Shown here: positions 42,979-49,928 of the stretch, in pieces
Numbering within the stretch: position 1 is the stretch's first letter
Layout of the letters: the number at the start of each line of letters is the position of its first letter
DNA from: Rhizobium sp. FY34
Lineage (GTDB): Bacteria; Pseudomonadota; Alphaproteobacteria; Rhizobiales; Rhizobiaceae
Length of the DNA: 64,000 bases
Direction: 5' to 3'
Assembly (NCBI RefSeq): GCF_005222845.1
Contig: NZ_STFZ01000036.1
Location: forward strand, 303,308-367,307
Notes under the pieces: model-generated
Databases searched by the model: none
Told to the model about the DNA's origin: nothing
The model's input: only the letters and a program-made list of their open reading frames with translations
Translations under genes and position numbers: made by a program

Positions 42979-45018
42979 TCAGCCCGCGCGGTTCTCATGG
43001 AAATGATTGTAGATCTGCTTGGCGACCGTCTCGGATATGCCCTCGACCGTCATCAGATCGGTCACGCCGGCGCGCGAAACGGCCTTGGCCGTGCCGAAAT
43101 GCTGCAGAAGCGCCCGCTTGCGGCCGGGGCCAATGCCGGCAATCTCGTCCAGCGGGTTCTTCACCAATTCTCTCTTGCGCCGTGCACGATGCGAACCGAT
43201 GGCGAAGCGATGCGCCTCGTCGCGCATGCGCTGGACGAAATACAGAACCGGATCGCGCGGCGGCAGCGAAAAGTCATGGCGCCCATCGGCAAAGAAGCGT
43301 TCGCGTCCGGCATCGCGATCGACACCCTTGGCAACGCCGATGGCGGTGATCACGTCGCGAATGCCCAGCTCGTCGAGGATCTTGCGAACCGCAGACATCT
43401 GCCCCTGGCCACCATCGATGAGGATGACATCCGGCCAGGCCGGAAAGCCTGCGTCTGCTGCATCCTCGCCGCCGGGCTGGCTGGTGGTGCGATCCGGCAG
43501 GCCTTCCTCTTTCAGGAGGCGCGAGAAGCGACGCATCATGACTTCGCGCATCATGCCGAAATCGTCGCCGGGGGTGATGTCGGTCGATTTGATATTGAAC
43601 TTGCGATACTGGTTCTTGACGAAGCCTTCCGGCCCGGCGACCACCATGCCACCCACCGCATTGGTGCCCATGATATGCGAGTTGTCGTAGATCTCGATGC
43701 GGCGCGGCACATAAGAAAGACCGAACGTCTCGGCAAAGCCCTTCAGCAAGCGCTCCTGCGAGGCGGTTTCGGCAAGCTTGCGGCCATGCGCCTCGCGGGC
43801 ATTGGAGAGGACATGATCCGTCAGGTCCTTTTTCTCGCCGCGCTGCGGCACGAGAATGGCGATCTTCTGGCCTGTCTTTTCCGAAAGCGCCTGGGCGAGC
43901 AGGTCCTGTTCCTCAACGGTTTCGGAGAGGAGAAGCTGCCGCGGCACCGGCTTGTCGTCATAGAACTGCGCCAGGAAGGCGTTCAGCACTTCGGCACCGG
44001 TCAGTTGCGGATCGGCTTTCGGGAAATAGGCCTGGTTGCCCCAGTTCTGCCCGGCGCGGAAGAAGAACACCTGGATGCAGGTCAGCCCCGCCTCGTGATG
44101 GATGGCAAACACATCCGCCTCCTCGACGCCCGCCGGGTTGATGCCCTGGTGGCTCTGGACGTGGGAGAGTGCGGCCAGCCGGTCGCGGTAGACGGCGGCG
44201 CGCTCGAAATCGAGATCGTCCGAGGCCGATGCCATCTGCGATGCGATCGTCGCCTTCACATTCTGGCTGCGCCCGGAGAGGAAATCCTTCGCCTCGTCCA
44301 CCAGCTTTGCATAGTCAACATCGGAGACCTCATGCGTGCAGGGGCCGGAACAGCGCTTGATCTGATGAAGCAGGCAGGGTCGCGTGCGGCTTTCGAACAC
44401 GCTGTCGGTGCAGGTGCGCAGCAGGAAGGCGCGCTGCAGCGAATTGATCGTGCGGCCAACGGCGCTTGCAGAGGCAAAGGGGCCGAAATACTCGCCCTTG
44501 CGGGCGCGGGCGCCGCGATGCTTGTAGATGGCAGGTGCCCGGTGATCGCCGGTAATCAGGATATAGGGAAAGCTCTTGTCATCGCGCAAAAGCACATTGT
44601 AGCGCGGCCGCAGGCGCTTGATGAGATTGGCTTCAAGCAGCAGCGCTTCTGTTTCCGTGCGCGTCGTGACGAAGGCCATCTGCGCCGTCTCGCGTACCAT
44701 CTTCGTTAGGCGGTTGGAATGCACGCGGCCTTGCGCGTAATTGGCGACGCGCTTCTTCAGGCTGCGGGCCTTGCCGACATAGAGCACATCGCCCGCTTCG
44801 TTGAACATGCGATAGACACCCGGCGCATTCGGCAGGTGCTTGACGAATTCGGCGATCAGGTCTGCGCCCTTCAGGCCGCTTTCGTTCGGCAGGCCTTCGT
44901 TCCACTCGATCTCGGCAAGCGCACGCGCGCTGTCACCGCTCGGCAGAACGATGTCGTCGTCATCCTCGTCTGATTCGTCGTAAAGAACGCCGCCCTCGGG
45001 CAGTTTCGTTCCATTCAT
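42979..45018 (-). CDS. uvrC: Excinuclease ABC subunit C
   Basis: 679 residues. An acidic N-terminal extension of about 60 residues (DESDEDDDDIVLPSG) precedes the GIY-YIG nuclease domain (PGVYRMFNEAGDVLYVGKAR), a UVR motif, the RNase H-like 5' nuclease domain (IEIYDNSHIMGTNAVGGMVV, VILIDGGQGQM) and helix-hairpin-helix repeats at the C-terminus. It makes both incisions in nucleotide excision repair. The start overlaps the SDR gene stop (ATGA). Rhizobial UvrC proteins commonly carry such an extension. Confidence 0.96.
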   Translation of the reverse strand: MNGTKLPEGGVLYDESDEDDDDIVLPSGDSARALAEIEWNEGLPNESGLKGADLIAEFVKHLPNAPGVYRMFNEAGDVLYVGKARSLKKRVANYAQGRVHSNRLTKMVRETAQMAFVTTRTETEALLLEANLIKRLRPRYNVLLRDDKSFPYILITGDHRAPAIYKHRGARARKGEYFGPFASASAVGRTINSLQRAFLLRTCTDSVFESRTRPCLLHQIKRCSGPCTHEVSDVDYAKLVDEAKDFLSGRSQNVKATIASQMASASDDLDFERAAVYRDRLAALSHVQSHQGINPAGVEEADVFAIHHEAGLTCIQVFFFRAGQNWGNQAYFPKADPQLTGAEVLNAFLAQFYDDKPVPRQLLLSETVEEQDLLAQALSEKTGQKIAILVPQRGEKKDLTDHVLSNAREAHGRKLAETASQERLLKGFAETFGLSYVPRRIEIYDNSHIMGTNAVGGMVVAGPEGFVKNQYRKFNIKSTDITPGDDFGMMREVMMRRFSRLLKEEGLPDRTTSQPGGEDAADAGFPAWPDVILIDGGQGQMSAVRKILDELGIRDVITAIGVAKGVDRDAGRERFFADGRHDFSLPPRDPVLYFVQRMRDEAHRFAIGSHRARRKRELVKNPLDEIAGIGPGRKRALLQHFGTAKAVSRAGVTDLMTVEGISETVAKQIYNHFHENRAG

Positions 45019-45776
45019 TCAATGATCTCCGCCACATCCGGCGTTTCCCAGGCCAGGTGCTGACCCCCATCCAGAGCTATCATTTGGCCCGTGATGGACG
45101 GAGTGTCAAAAAGAAATCGGATGGTGCGCCCGAATTCCGACGGTTCCGGCCCGCGCCGGAGAGGCACGGCGGCCACCTGCTTGTCAAAATCCTCCTGTGC
45201 CTGGCGAGGGCTCTTGAACGAGGGGCCGGGGCCGATGGCATTGACCCGCACCCGTGGCGCATAGGCTTGCGCCAGGGTCTGCGTTGCGGTCCACAGCGCG
45301 GCTTTCGACAGCGTGTAGGAATAGAAATGCGGCGTGAGCTTCCAGACGCGCTGGTCGATGATGTTGACGATCAGGCCATCGACCTCGTCCGGCAGCTGGC
45401 GAAAGAGGGCCGCCGACAGGATGGAGGGGGCGCGCACATGGATGGCGAAATGCGCCTCAAACACGTCAGCGTCAAATGCATCGGCAGTGTCATGGCGGAA
45501 GATCGAGGCATTGTTGATAAGGCCGGTGAGGGGGCCAAGCTCCGCCGCTGCCCTGTCAACCAGCTGGCTTGTGGCGTCCAGATCAAGAAGATCGGCCTGA
45601 AGAGCCACGGCCACATGGCCTTCGTCACGCAGAAGGCTGGCAAGGCGCTCTGCCTCGGCAATCGACTGGTCGGCGTGCATTGCAACGCGAAAGCCTTGGC
45701 GCGCAAGATCGGCAGCAATGGTACCGCCCATGCGTCTGGCTGCACCGGTGACAAGTACGTTTCGGGCATGGGTCAT
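45015..45776 (-). CDS. Short-chain dehydrogenase, pteridine-reductase-like
   Basis: 253 residues from the ATG at 45776. The cofactor motif VLVTGAARRMGGTIAADLAR, with two Arg after TGAA, is typical of NADPH-using FolM/pteridine reductases. NNAS and the active-site YSYTLSKAALW (Tyr and Lys) are present, as is ITGQMIALDGGQHLAW. It is coupled to uvrC downstream. The call to pteridine reductase is by motif only. The only good ribosome-binding motif (AAGGA) is about 13 nt from the start, so a different start is possible. Confidence 0.85.
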   Translation of the reverse strand: MTHARNVLVTGAARRMGGTIAADLARQGFRVAMHADQSIAEAERLASLLRDEGHVAVALQADLLDLDATSQLVDRAAAELGPLTGLINNASIFRHDTADAFDADVFEAHFAIHVRAPSILSAALFRQLPDEVDGLIVNIIDQRVWKLTPHFYSYTLSKAALWTATQTLAQAYAPRVRVNAIGPGPSFKSPRQAQEDFDKQVAAVPLRRGPEPSEFGRTIRFLFDTPSITGQMIALDGGQHLAWETPDVAEIIE

Positions 45777-46142
45777 GATTTTTTCTTGTCCTTTCAGGCG
45801 CATGCGGCCTCTGGCCATGTCAGAAATCCGTTACGTCACTATCAAGGGCTCGGATCGTTAACCAGATATGTTTTTTATCACGCAGACGTAATTGTGTATT
45901 CACATGGGTGTGAGTAATATTATTGAGACAATACTTCCATAAACCTATTGTTAGGGTTAACGAAATACATGTTGCGCCAAAGCAACATCCAAATTCAGCC
46001 ATGCATGTGCCACAATCAATTCACATTTCGGTACTTTCATTTCCGCAATTGACCACCAAATTCCTTTTCAACGAGCAGGGAACGATGGCGCTGGCATCGA
46101 TTGGAACAGCACCTCCCGGCCCGCATCGAAAAGGAGAAAAGT
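45777..46142. other. Divergent intergenic region upstream of the outer membrane protein gene
   Basis: About 370 bp, AT-rich near 45830-45960. It contains the inverted repeat ATGTTGC (45969-45975) and GCAACAT (45982-45988), which could be a regulator site or a hairpin in the leader of the outer membrane protein mRNA. It should hold promoters for both flanking genes. No gene is seen. Confidence 0.5.
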
Positions 46143-46778
46143 ATGCGTACTCTTATTGCGACCCTGATGGTCTCCGTTGCCAGCCTTGCAGCCGTTTCGG
46201 CACAGGCCGCTGATGCAGTGACCCAGATCCCGGAAGCCCCGGCAGCCGTCGATACCGCCGCACCGGTCGGCAACTGGTCCGGCTTTTACCTCGGTGGTAC
46301 CGCCTCGCACGACTGGGGTACTGTCAAGAAGGGCGGCGACGCAAGTGCTGACGGTTGGGGCGGTGGCGTCTACGGCGGTTACAACATGCAGAGCGGCAAG
46401 ATCGTTTACGGTGCTGAAGCCGACCTCGGCTACAACGACCAGAAGGGCACTGCCAATGGCGTGACCGGCGAAGAAAAGCTCAACGGCTCGGTTCGCGCCC
46501 GTCTCGGCTATGATCTCAACCCCTTCATGGTTTACGGCACGGCCGGTCTGGCTGTCGGTGACCACGAAGTGTCGAGCGCTGCCGGTTCCGACAGCAAGAC
46601 GACTGCCGGCTACACGGTCGGCGCTGGTGTTGAAACCTTCGTCACCAACAACATCACCGCACGCGTCGAATATCGTTACACCGACTACCAGGACAAGAAC
46701 TACAACCTGGGCGGCACGACCGTGTCGCGCGGCTTCGACGATCATTCCGTCAAGGTTGGCGTTGGCGTCAAGTTCTGA
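46143..46778 (+). CDS. Small outer membrane beta-barrel protein (Omp25/RopB-like)
   Basis: 211 residues from the ATG at 46143, with AAGGAG upstream. A signal peptide (LIATLMVSVASLAAVSAQAA) is followed by NWSGFYLGGTASHDWG, the conserved start of this barrel family, and alternating hydrophobic strands ending in VKVGVGVKF with the terminal Phe needed for outer membrane assembly. It resembles Brucella Omp25/Omp31 and Rhizobium RopB in layout. It probably stabilises the envelope. A terminator follows. Confidence 0.9.
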   Translation: MRTLIATLMVSVASLAAVSAQAADAVTQIPEAPAAVDTAAPVGNWSGFYLGGTASHDWGTVKKGGDASADGWGGGVYGGYNMQSGKIVYGAEADLGYNDQKGTANGVTGEEKLNGSVRARLGYDLNPFMVYGTAGLAVGDHEVSSAAGSDSKTTAGYTVGAGVETFVTNNITARVEYRYTDYQDKNYNLGGTTVSRGFDDHSVKVGVGVKF

Positions 46779-46800
46779 TCCGCATATTCTGGATCGGACA

Positions 46801-46828
46801 AAGGCCGGGGGGAAACCTCCGGCCTTTT
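46801..46828 (+). terminator. Terminator after the outer membrane protein gene
   Basis: A GC-rich stem (AAGGCCGG-type arm with CCGGCCTT) with a GAAA-type loop, followed by TTTT. It separates the gene from the convergent antitoxin gene. Confidence 0.85.
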
Positions 46829-46833
46829 CTGTT

Positions 46834-47124
46834 TCAGGCGGCTCGTTGTTTGCTCGTCAGTTGAAAGCCTAGCGCCTTCAACACGGCAAGCGTTGTCTCA
46901 AGCGTCGGATTGCCGGTGTCACTCAAGGACCGATAAAGTTGTTCGCGGGCAAGGCCTGTTTCGCGGGAAATCTTCGTCATTCCCTTTGCGCGCGCCACGA
47001 CGCCCAGTGCGTTTGCAATGAAGGCGGCGTCGTCTGTCTCGAACGCATCGGAGAGAAATGCTTCGATCGCCTCATTGCTCTTCAAGAGGTCGGCTGGGTC
47101 GAACTCGGTAAAGGCCTCAGACAT
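46834..47124 (-). CDS. HI1420-type addiction module antitoxin
   Basis: 96 residues. It has a helix-turn-helix in VARAKGMTKISRETGLAREQ then LYRSLSDTGNPTLETTLAVL, the signature of the putative addiction-module antidote family (TIGR02684-like). It begins MSEAFTEFDPADLLKSNEAI. Its start lies inside the toxin gene (8 bp overlap), giving the toxin-first order usual for this type. It should bind both toxin and the palindrome ahead of the operon. Confidence 0.88.
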   Translation of the reverse strand: MSEAFTEFDPADLLKSNEAIEAFLSDAFETDDAAFIANALGVVARAKGMTKISRETGLAREQLYRSLSDTGNPTLETTLAVLKALGFQLTSKQRAA

Positions 47125-47422
47125 CCTCGTCTCTCCAGTCGGCAGCAATACGCTTTGCCGTTTCAATGTCACGTTCCTGCGAACTCTTATCCCCACCGCA
47201 AAGCAGAATGATCAGAGTATCGCCCACCTGCATGAAATAAATCCGATAGCCGGGACCATAGTGGATGCGCAGCTCGCGAATGCCCCCACCCACGGGTGCG
47301 GCGTCACCCGCAAGACCCGACGCAAGCCGCAGCAGGCGTGCGGCAATGAATGCTTTGGCGCGCTCGTCTCGGAGCTTGCCAATCCATTTACGAAATGTAG
47401 TCGATTGCTTCAAGACGCTCAC
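47117..47422 (-). CDS. HI1419/RelE-type addiction module toxin
   Basis: 101 residues, with FRKWIGKLRDERAKAFIAAR, IRELRIHYGPGYRIYFMQVG and IILLCGGDKSSQERDIETAK, the pattern of the Gp49-like killer protein family (TIGR02683-like, RelE superfamily). It probably cleaves mRNA at the ribosome. The start codon is GTG at 47422, directly next to a long palindrome and without a Shine-Dalgarno motif, which suggests weak or leaderless translation. Confidence 0.88.
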   Translation of the reverse strand: MSVLKQSTTFRKWIGKLRDERAKAFIAARLLRLASGLAGDAAPVGGGIRELRIHYGPGYRIYFMQVGDTLIILLCGGDKSSQERDIETAKRIAADWRDEDV

Positions 47423-47423
47423 G

Positions 47424-47455
47424 GACGGATTGTGATTTTTAAATCACAATCCGTC
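47424..47455 (-). promoter_or_regulatory. Near-perfect 32-bp palindrome at the toxin start (TA operator)
   Basis: GACGGATTGTGATTT (47424-47438) and AAATCACAATCCGTC (47441-47455) are perfect 15-bp arms around a TT centre. The site ends 1 bp from the toxin start codon. This is the expected place for autoregulation by the antitoxin-toxin complex. Confidence 0.75.
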
Positions 47456-47479
47456 AATCGCTTTGTGCAAGTCCTATGC

Positions 47480-48076
47480 TCACGCCGCCGATTTCATGCT
47501 GTCATAATCTGCAAACAGCTTTGCGAATTTCGTCGGCCAGGCTGCAAGGTTCGGGCGGGTCTCCGACCACTGGCCAGCAAAGCGCAGGTCGAGATAGCCG
47601 ATCAGCGCTGCAAGAGCGAAATGGCCGCCGTTCAGCTTCTTCTCGGTCTTGGGCAGATTGGCTTCCAGATAATCCAGCCCGCGCACCACCTTTTCCCACT
47701 GCTTGTCGATCCACGGCTGGTGCTGCATCTCCTCGGGGCGGAAGCGGCGCTCATAGATGATGGCGATGAGGCAATCGGTCAGCCCGTCGCAAAGCGCCTC
47801 GAGCACTTCGGCCTCGGTACGCTTTTCGTCCTTCTTCGGATAAAGCAGACCACCCGACTGGCGATCGAGAAAATGCATGATGGCAACGCTGTCATAGATC
47901 GGCTGTTCGCCATCGCGGATCAGCACGGGGATCTTGCCCAGCGGATTGTTGTCGAGAAGCTCGGCCGGTGCCGCATTCGTATCGGTTTTGACCTCCTCGA
48001 TGTCGATGCCGACATGGCGGGCTGCCATGCGGCACTTTGCGGAATAGGGGGAGGCTGGGGAATAGAGCAGTTTCAT
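47480..48076 (-). CDS. Glutathione S-transferase family protein
   Basis: 198 residues from the ATG at 48076, which has AAGGA 10 nt upstream; an ATG three codons earlier overlaps that site. The thioredoxin-like domain shows MKLLYSPASPYSAKCRMAAR, NPLGKIPVLIRDGEQPIYDS (glutathione site with cis-Pro and Asp-Ser), then an all-helical domain. Substrate is unknown. It lies between a toxin-antitoxin pair and RNase T2. Confidence 0.88.
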   Translation of the reverse strand: MKLLYSPASPYSAKCRMAARHVGIDIEEVKTDTNAAPAELLDNNPLGKIPVLIRDGEQPIYDSVAIMHFLDRQSGGLLYPKKDEKRTEAEVLEALCDGLTDCLIAIIYERRFRPEEMQHQPWIDKQWEKVVRGLDYLEANLPKTEKKLNGGHFALAALIGYLDLRFAGQWSETRPNLAAWPTKFAKLFADYDSMKSAA

Positions 48077-48102
48077 CGGGGTCATGTCCTTCGTGAAATG
48101 GT

Positions 48103-48759
48103 TCAGCGCGCCGGTGGCGGAACGTTGACGCGGTTGATCGTGCAGCCCTTCCGGTCAACTTCGGCACAGGTGCGGAAGGAAAGGTCCTTGGCAAGGCAGA
48201 TACGCACCTCTTCCAGCCGGTTGCCCTCGCAGCTGATGGCAATCGATTCGGGGCGCAGACCGGGATTGGCGTCGAGAAACTTGTCCTCTATGGCAGCTGC
48301 CGAAAACGTCAACGGGCCGCTTGCAGTGGCGATATCCGCCGGCAGCTTGATCTTGTTTAAAGCCTCGCGCGTCGTCTGGAGATAGGCCTCCTGGCTGAGG
48401 CCTGAACAGGAGCCATGCTTGCGCCACTGGTGGCCGATCAGCCCCATGGAGGGCATAATATCGAAATAGGCGCGGCCCAGATCTTCCGGCACGCGGCGCG
48501 GCTGCGTATTGGCACAGAATTCCGGGTAGCCGCGCTCGTTTTGCGGCCAGAGCCCATGCACGATAAAGCGGAAGGGCTTGTCGGTCGCGCATTGGTCGGG
48601 GCTGTCTTTGCCGCGGTTGCCGGCGCAGAAGGTCGGCGACCAGGAGAGTGACAGGACGTAGAAATCGAAATTGCCGGTGGGGCGTTCCTGCGCGTTTGCC
48701 GCAGAGGCGGTGGCCAGGAACAGGGCCATGATGACGGCGGATAGGATACGGCAAACCAT
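48103..48759 (-). CDS. Ribonuclease T2 family protein, secreted
   Basis: 218 residues with a signal peptide (LSAVIMALFLATASAANAQE). The first active-site box is RFIVHGLWPQN with the catalytic His; the second is GHQWRKHGSCSGL, where Gln replaces the usual Glu but Lys and His remain. Cysteines are spaced for disulfides. The enzyme should cleave single-stranded RNA in the periplasm or outside. The Glu-to-Gln change is tolerated in some family members, so activity is still likely. Confidence 0.92.
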   Translation of the reverse strand: MVCRILSAVIMALFLATASAANAQERPTGNFDFYVLSLSWSPTFCAGNRGKDSPDQCATDKPFRFIVHGLWPQNERGYPEFCANTQPRRVPEDLGRAYFDIMPSMGLIGHQWRKHGSCSGLSQEAYLQTTREALNKIKLPADIATASGPLTFSAAAIEDKFLDANPGLRPESIAISCEGNRLEEVRICLAKDLSFRTCAEVDRKGCTINRVNVPPPAR

Positions 48760-48822
48760 GGCGACCTCCCTTGACGGCGTGGCGAACCATGTCCCACGCC
48801 GCGCGCTCCGGTCAAGTCTCCT

Positions 48823-48898
48823 CTAGTGGTTCGATTCCGACATTTGCATCCCTTGGCAGCGCCCTCACGAGCAAATGTCGGAATCGGAGAACCACTAG
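48823..48898. repeat. Palindromic repeat element 2 (25-bp stem, 23-nt loop)
   Basis: Left arm CTAGTGGTTC plus GATTCCGACATTTGC pairs with the right arm at 48871-48898, with only a 3-nt bulge on the right side. The loop (48848-48870) is 23 nt. It shares the CCGACATTTGC core with element 1, and its loop, when reversed, resembles the element 1 loop at 13 of 23 positions. Confidence 0.9.
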
Positions 48899-48911
48899 CA
48901 AGATTATGGTT

Positions 48912-48990
48912 CTAGAGGAATTTTTGAATTTGACATTTGATCAAAGAGCTTTCCGCAAGTGGGTATCAAATGTCAAATTCATTCCTCTAG
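48912..48990. repeat. Palindromic repeat element 3 (26-bp stem, 23-nt loop) overlapping the rlmJ stop
   Basis: CTAGAGGAAT pairs with ATTCCTCTAG and GAATTTGACATTTGAT with ATCAAATGTCAAATTC, interrupted by a TTTT bulge on the left. The loop (48942-48964) is again 23 nt. It lies 13 bp from element 2. Its right arm supplies the last codons and stop of rlmJ. Confidence 0.9.
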
Positions 48991-49842
48991 GACCTCTTCG
49001 CCACGCAGCCATATGGCCCGGTGCGAGGCAAATCGGTCCTGCGCCATTGCCTCCTTCAGCGCTGGCAGGATGCGGTGCAGCTCGTCCTTGAGCGTAAAGG
49101 GCGGGTTGACGATAATGAGGCCGGAGCCGGTGAGGCCAGTTGCCTCGCGGTCGCTTTTCACCGATAGCTCGGCGCACAGCATCTTGGGGATGCCCAGCGC
49201 CTGTAATTCCTCATGGAAGCGACGGATCGGCGCACCCTTCTTCAACGGATACCAGAGGCAATAGGTGCCGCCGGGAAAGCGCCGATAGGCCGTGGCAAGC
49301 CCGCTCACCAAATGCTCATATTCGCCTTCCACCTCAAAGGGTGGATCGACCAGCACAATGCCGCGCTTTTCCTTCGGCGGCAAATGCGCGCCGAGCGACA
49401 GCCAGCCATCGAGTTCCGTCACGCGCACCTGGTAATCGCCTTCGAACAGGCGTGACAGCCGGCCGTAATCTTCCGGATGCAGTTCCATGGCGGCAAGCCG
49501 GTCCTGCGGGCGAAACAGCATGCGGGCAAGCTTAGGCGATCCGGGATAGCGGGTGATATCGCCCTTCGGGTTCAGCTCGCGCACCGCATCCAGATAGGGC
49601 TGTAATATCGTCTCCACCTGCGGATCGAGCTTTGCCGCCAGAAGCTTGCCGATACCATCGCGCCATTCGCCGGTCTTTTGCGCCTCTTCGGAGGAGAGGT
49701 CGTAGAGCCCGATACCGGCATGCGTATCCAGCACGCGGAAGGCCTTGTCCTTCTTCTGCATGTAGCGGATCAGCAGGCAAAGAACCGCATGCTTCAGGAC
49801 ATCGGCAAAATTGCCGGCGTGGTAGATGTGCCGATAGTTCAT
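48979..49842 (-). CDS. rlmJ: 23S rRNA (adenine2030-N6)-methyltransferase
   Basis: 287 residues, starting MNYRHIYHAGNFADVLKHAV, the family signature. VLDTHAGIGLYDL binds SAM and VLVDPPFEVEGEYEHLV contains the catalytic DPPF motif. It modifies 23S rRNA. The last residues LEE and the stop lie in palindromic element 3, so the C-terminus may have been altered by that insertion. Confidence 0.94.
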   Translation of the reverse strand: MNYRHIYHAGNFADVLKHAVLCLLIRYMQKKDKAFRVLDTHAGIGLYDLSSEEAQKTGEWRDGIGKLLAAKLDPQVETILQPYLDAVRELNPKGDITRYPGSPKLARMLFRPQDRLAAMELHPEDYGRLSRLFEGDYQVRVTELDGWLSLGAHLPPKEKRGIVLVDPPFEVEGEYEHLVSGLATAYRRFPGGTYCLWYPLKKGAPIRRFHEELQALGIPKMLCAELSVKSDREATGLTGSGLIIVNPPFTLKDELHRILPALKEAMAQDRFASHRAIWLRGEEVLEE

Positions 49843-49928
49843 TCAGAACCCTGTTATGTCGCTTGAATAGATTTGATGTATGGCAAAAGCCGCTTTTGGC
49901 GAAGCCCGCTCTGTCCTATAGGAAAGAC

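Noticed and set aside
42997..44709. Long forward open frame opposite uvrC
   Set aside because: Antisense shadow of a gene with clear GIY-YIG and RNase H-like motifs; no ribosome-binding site or family features.
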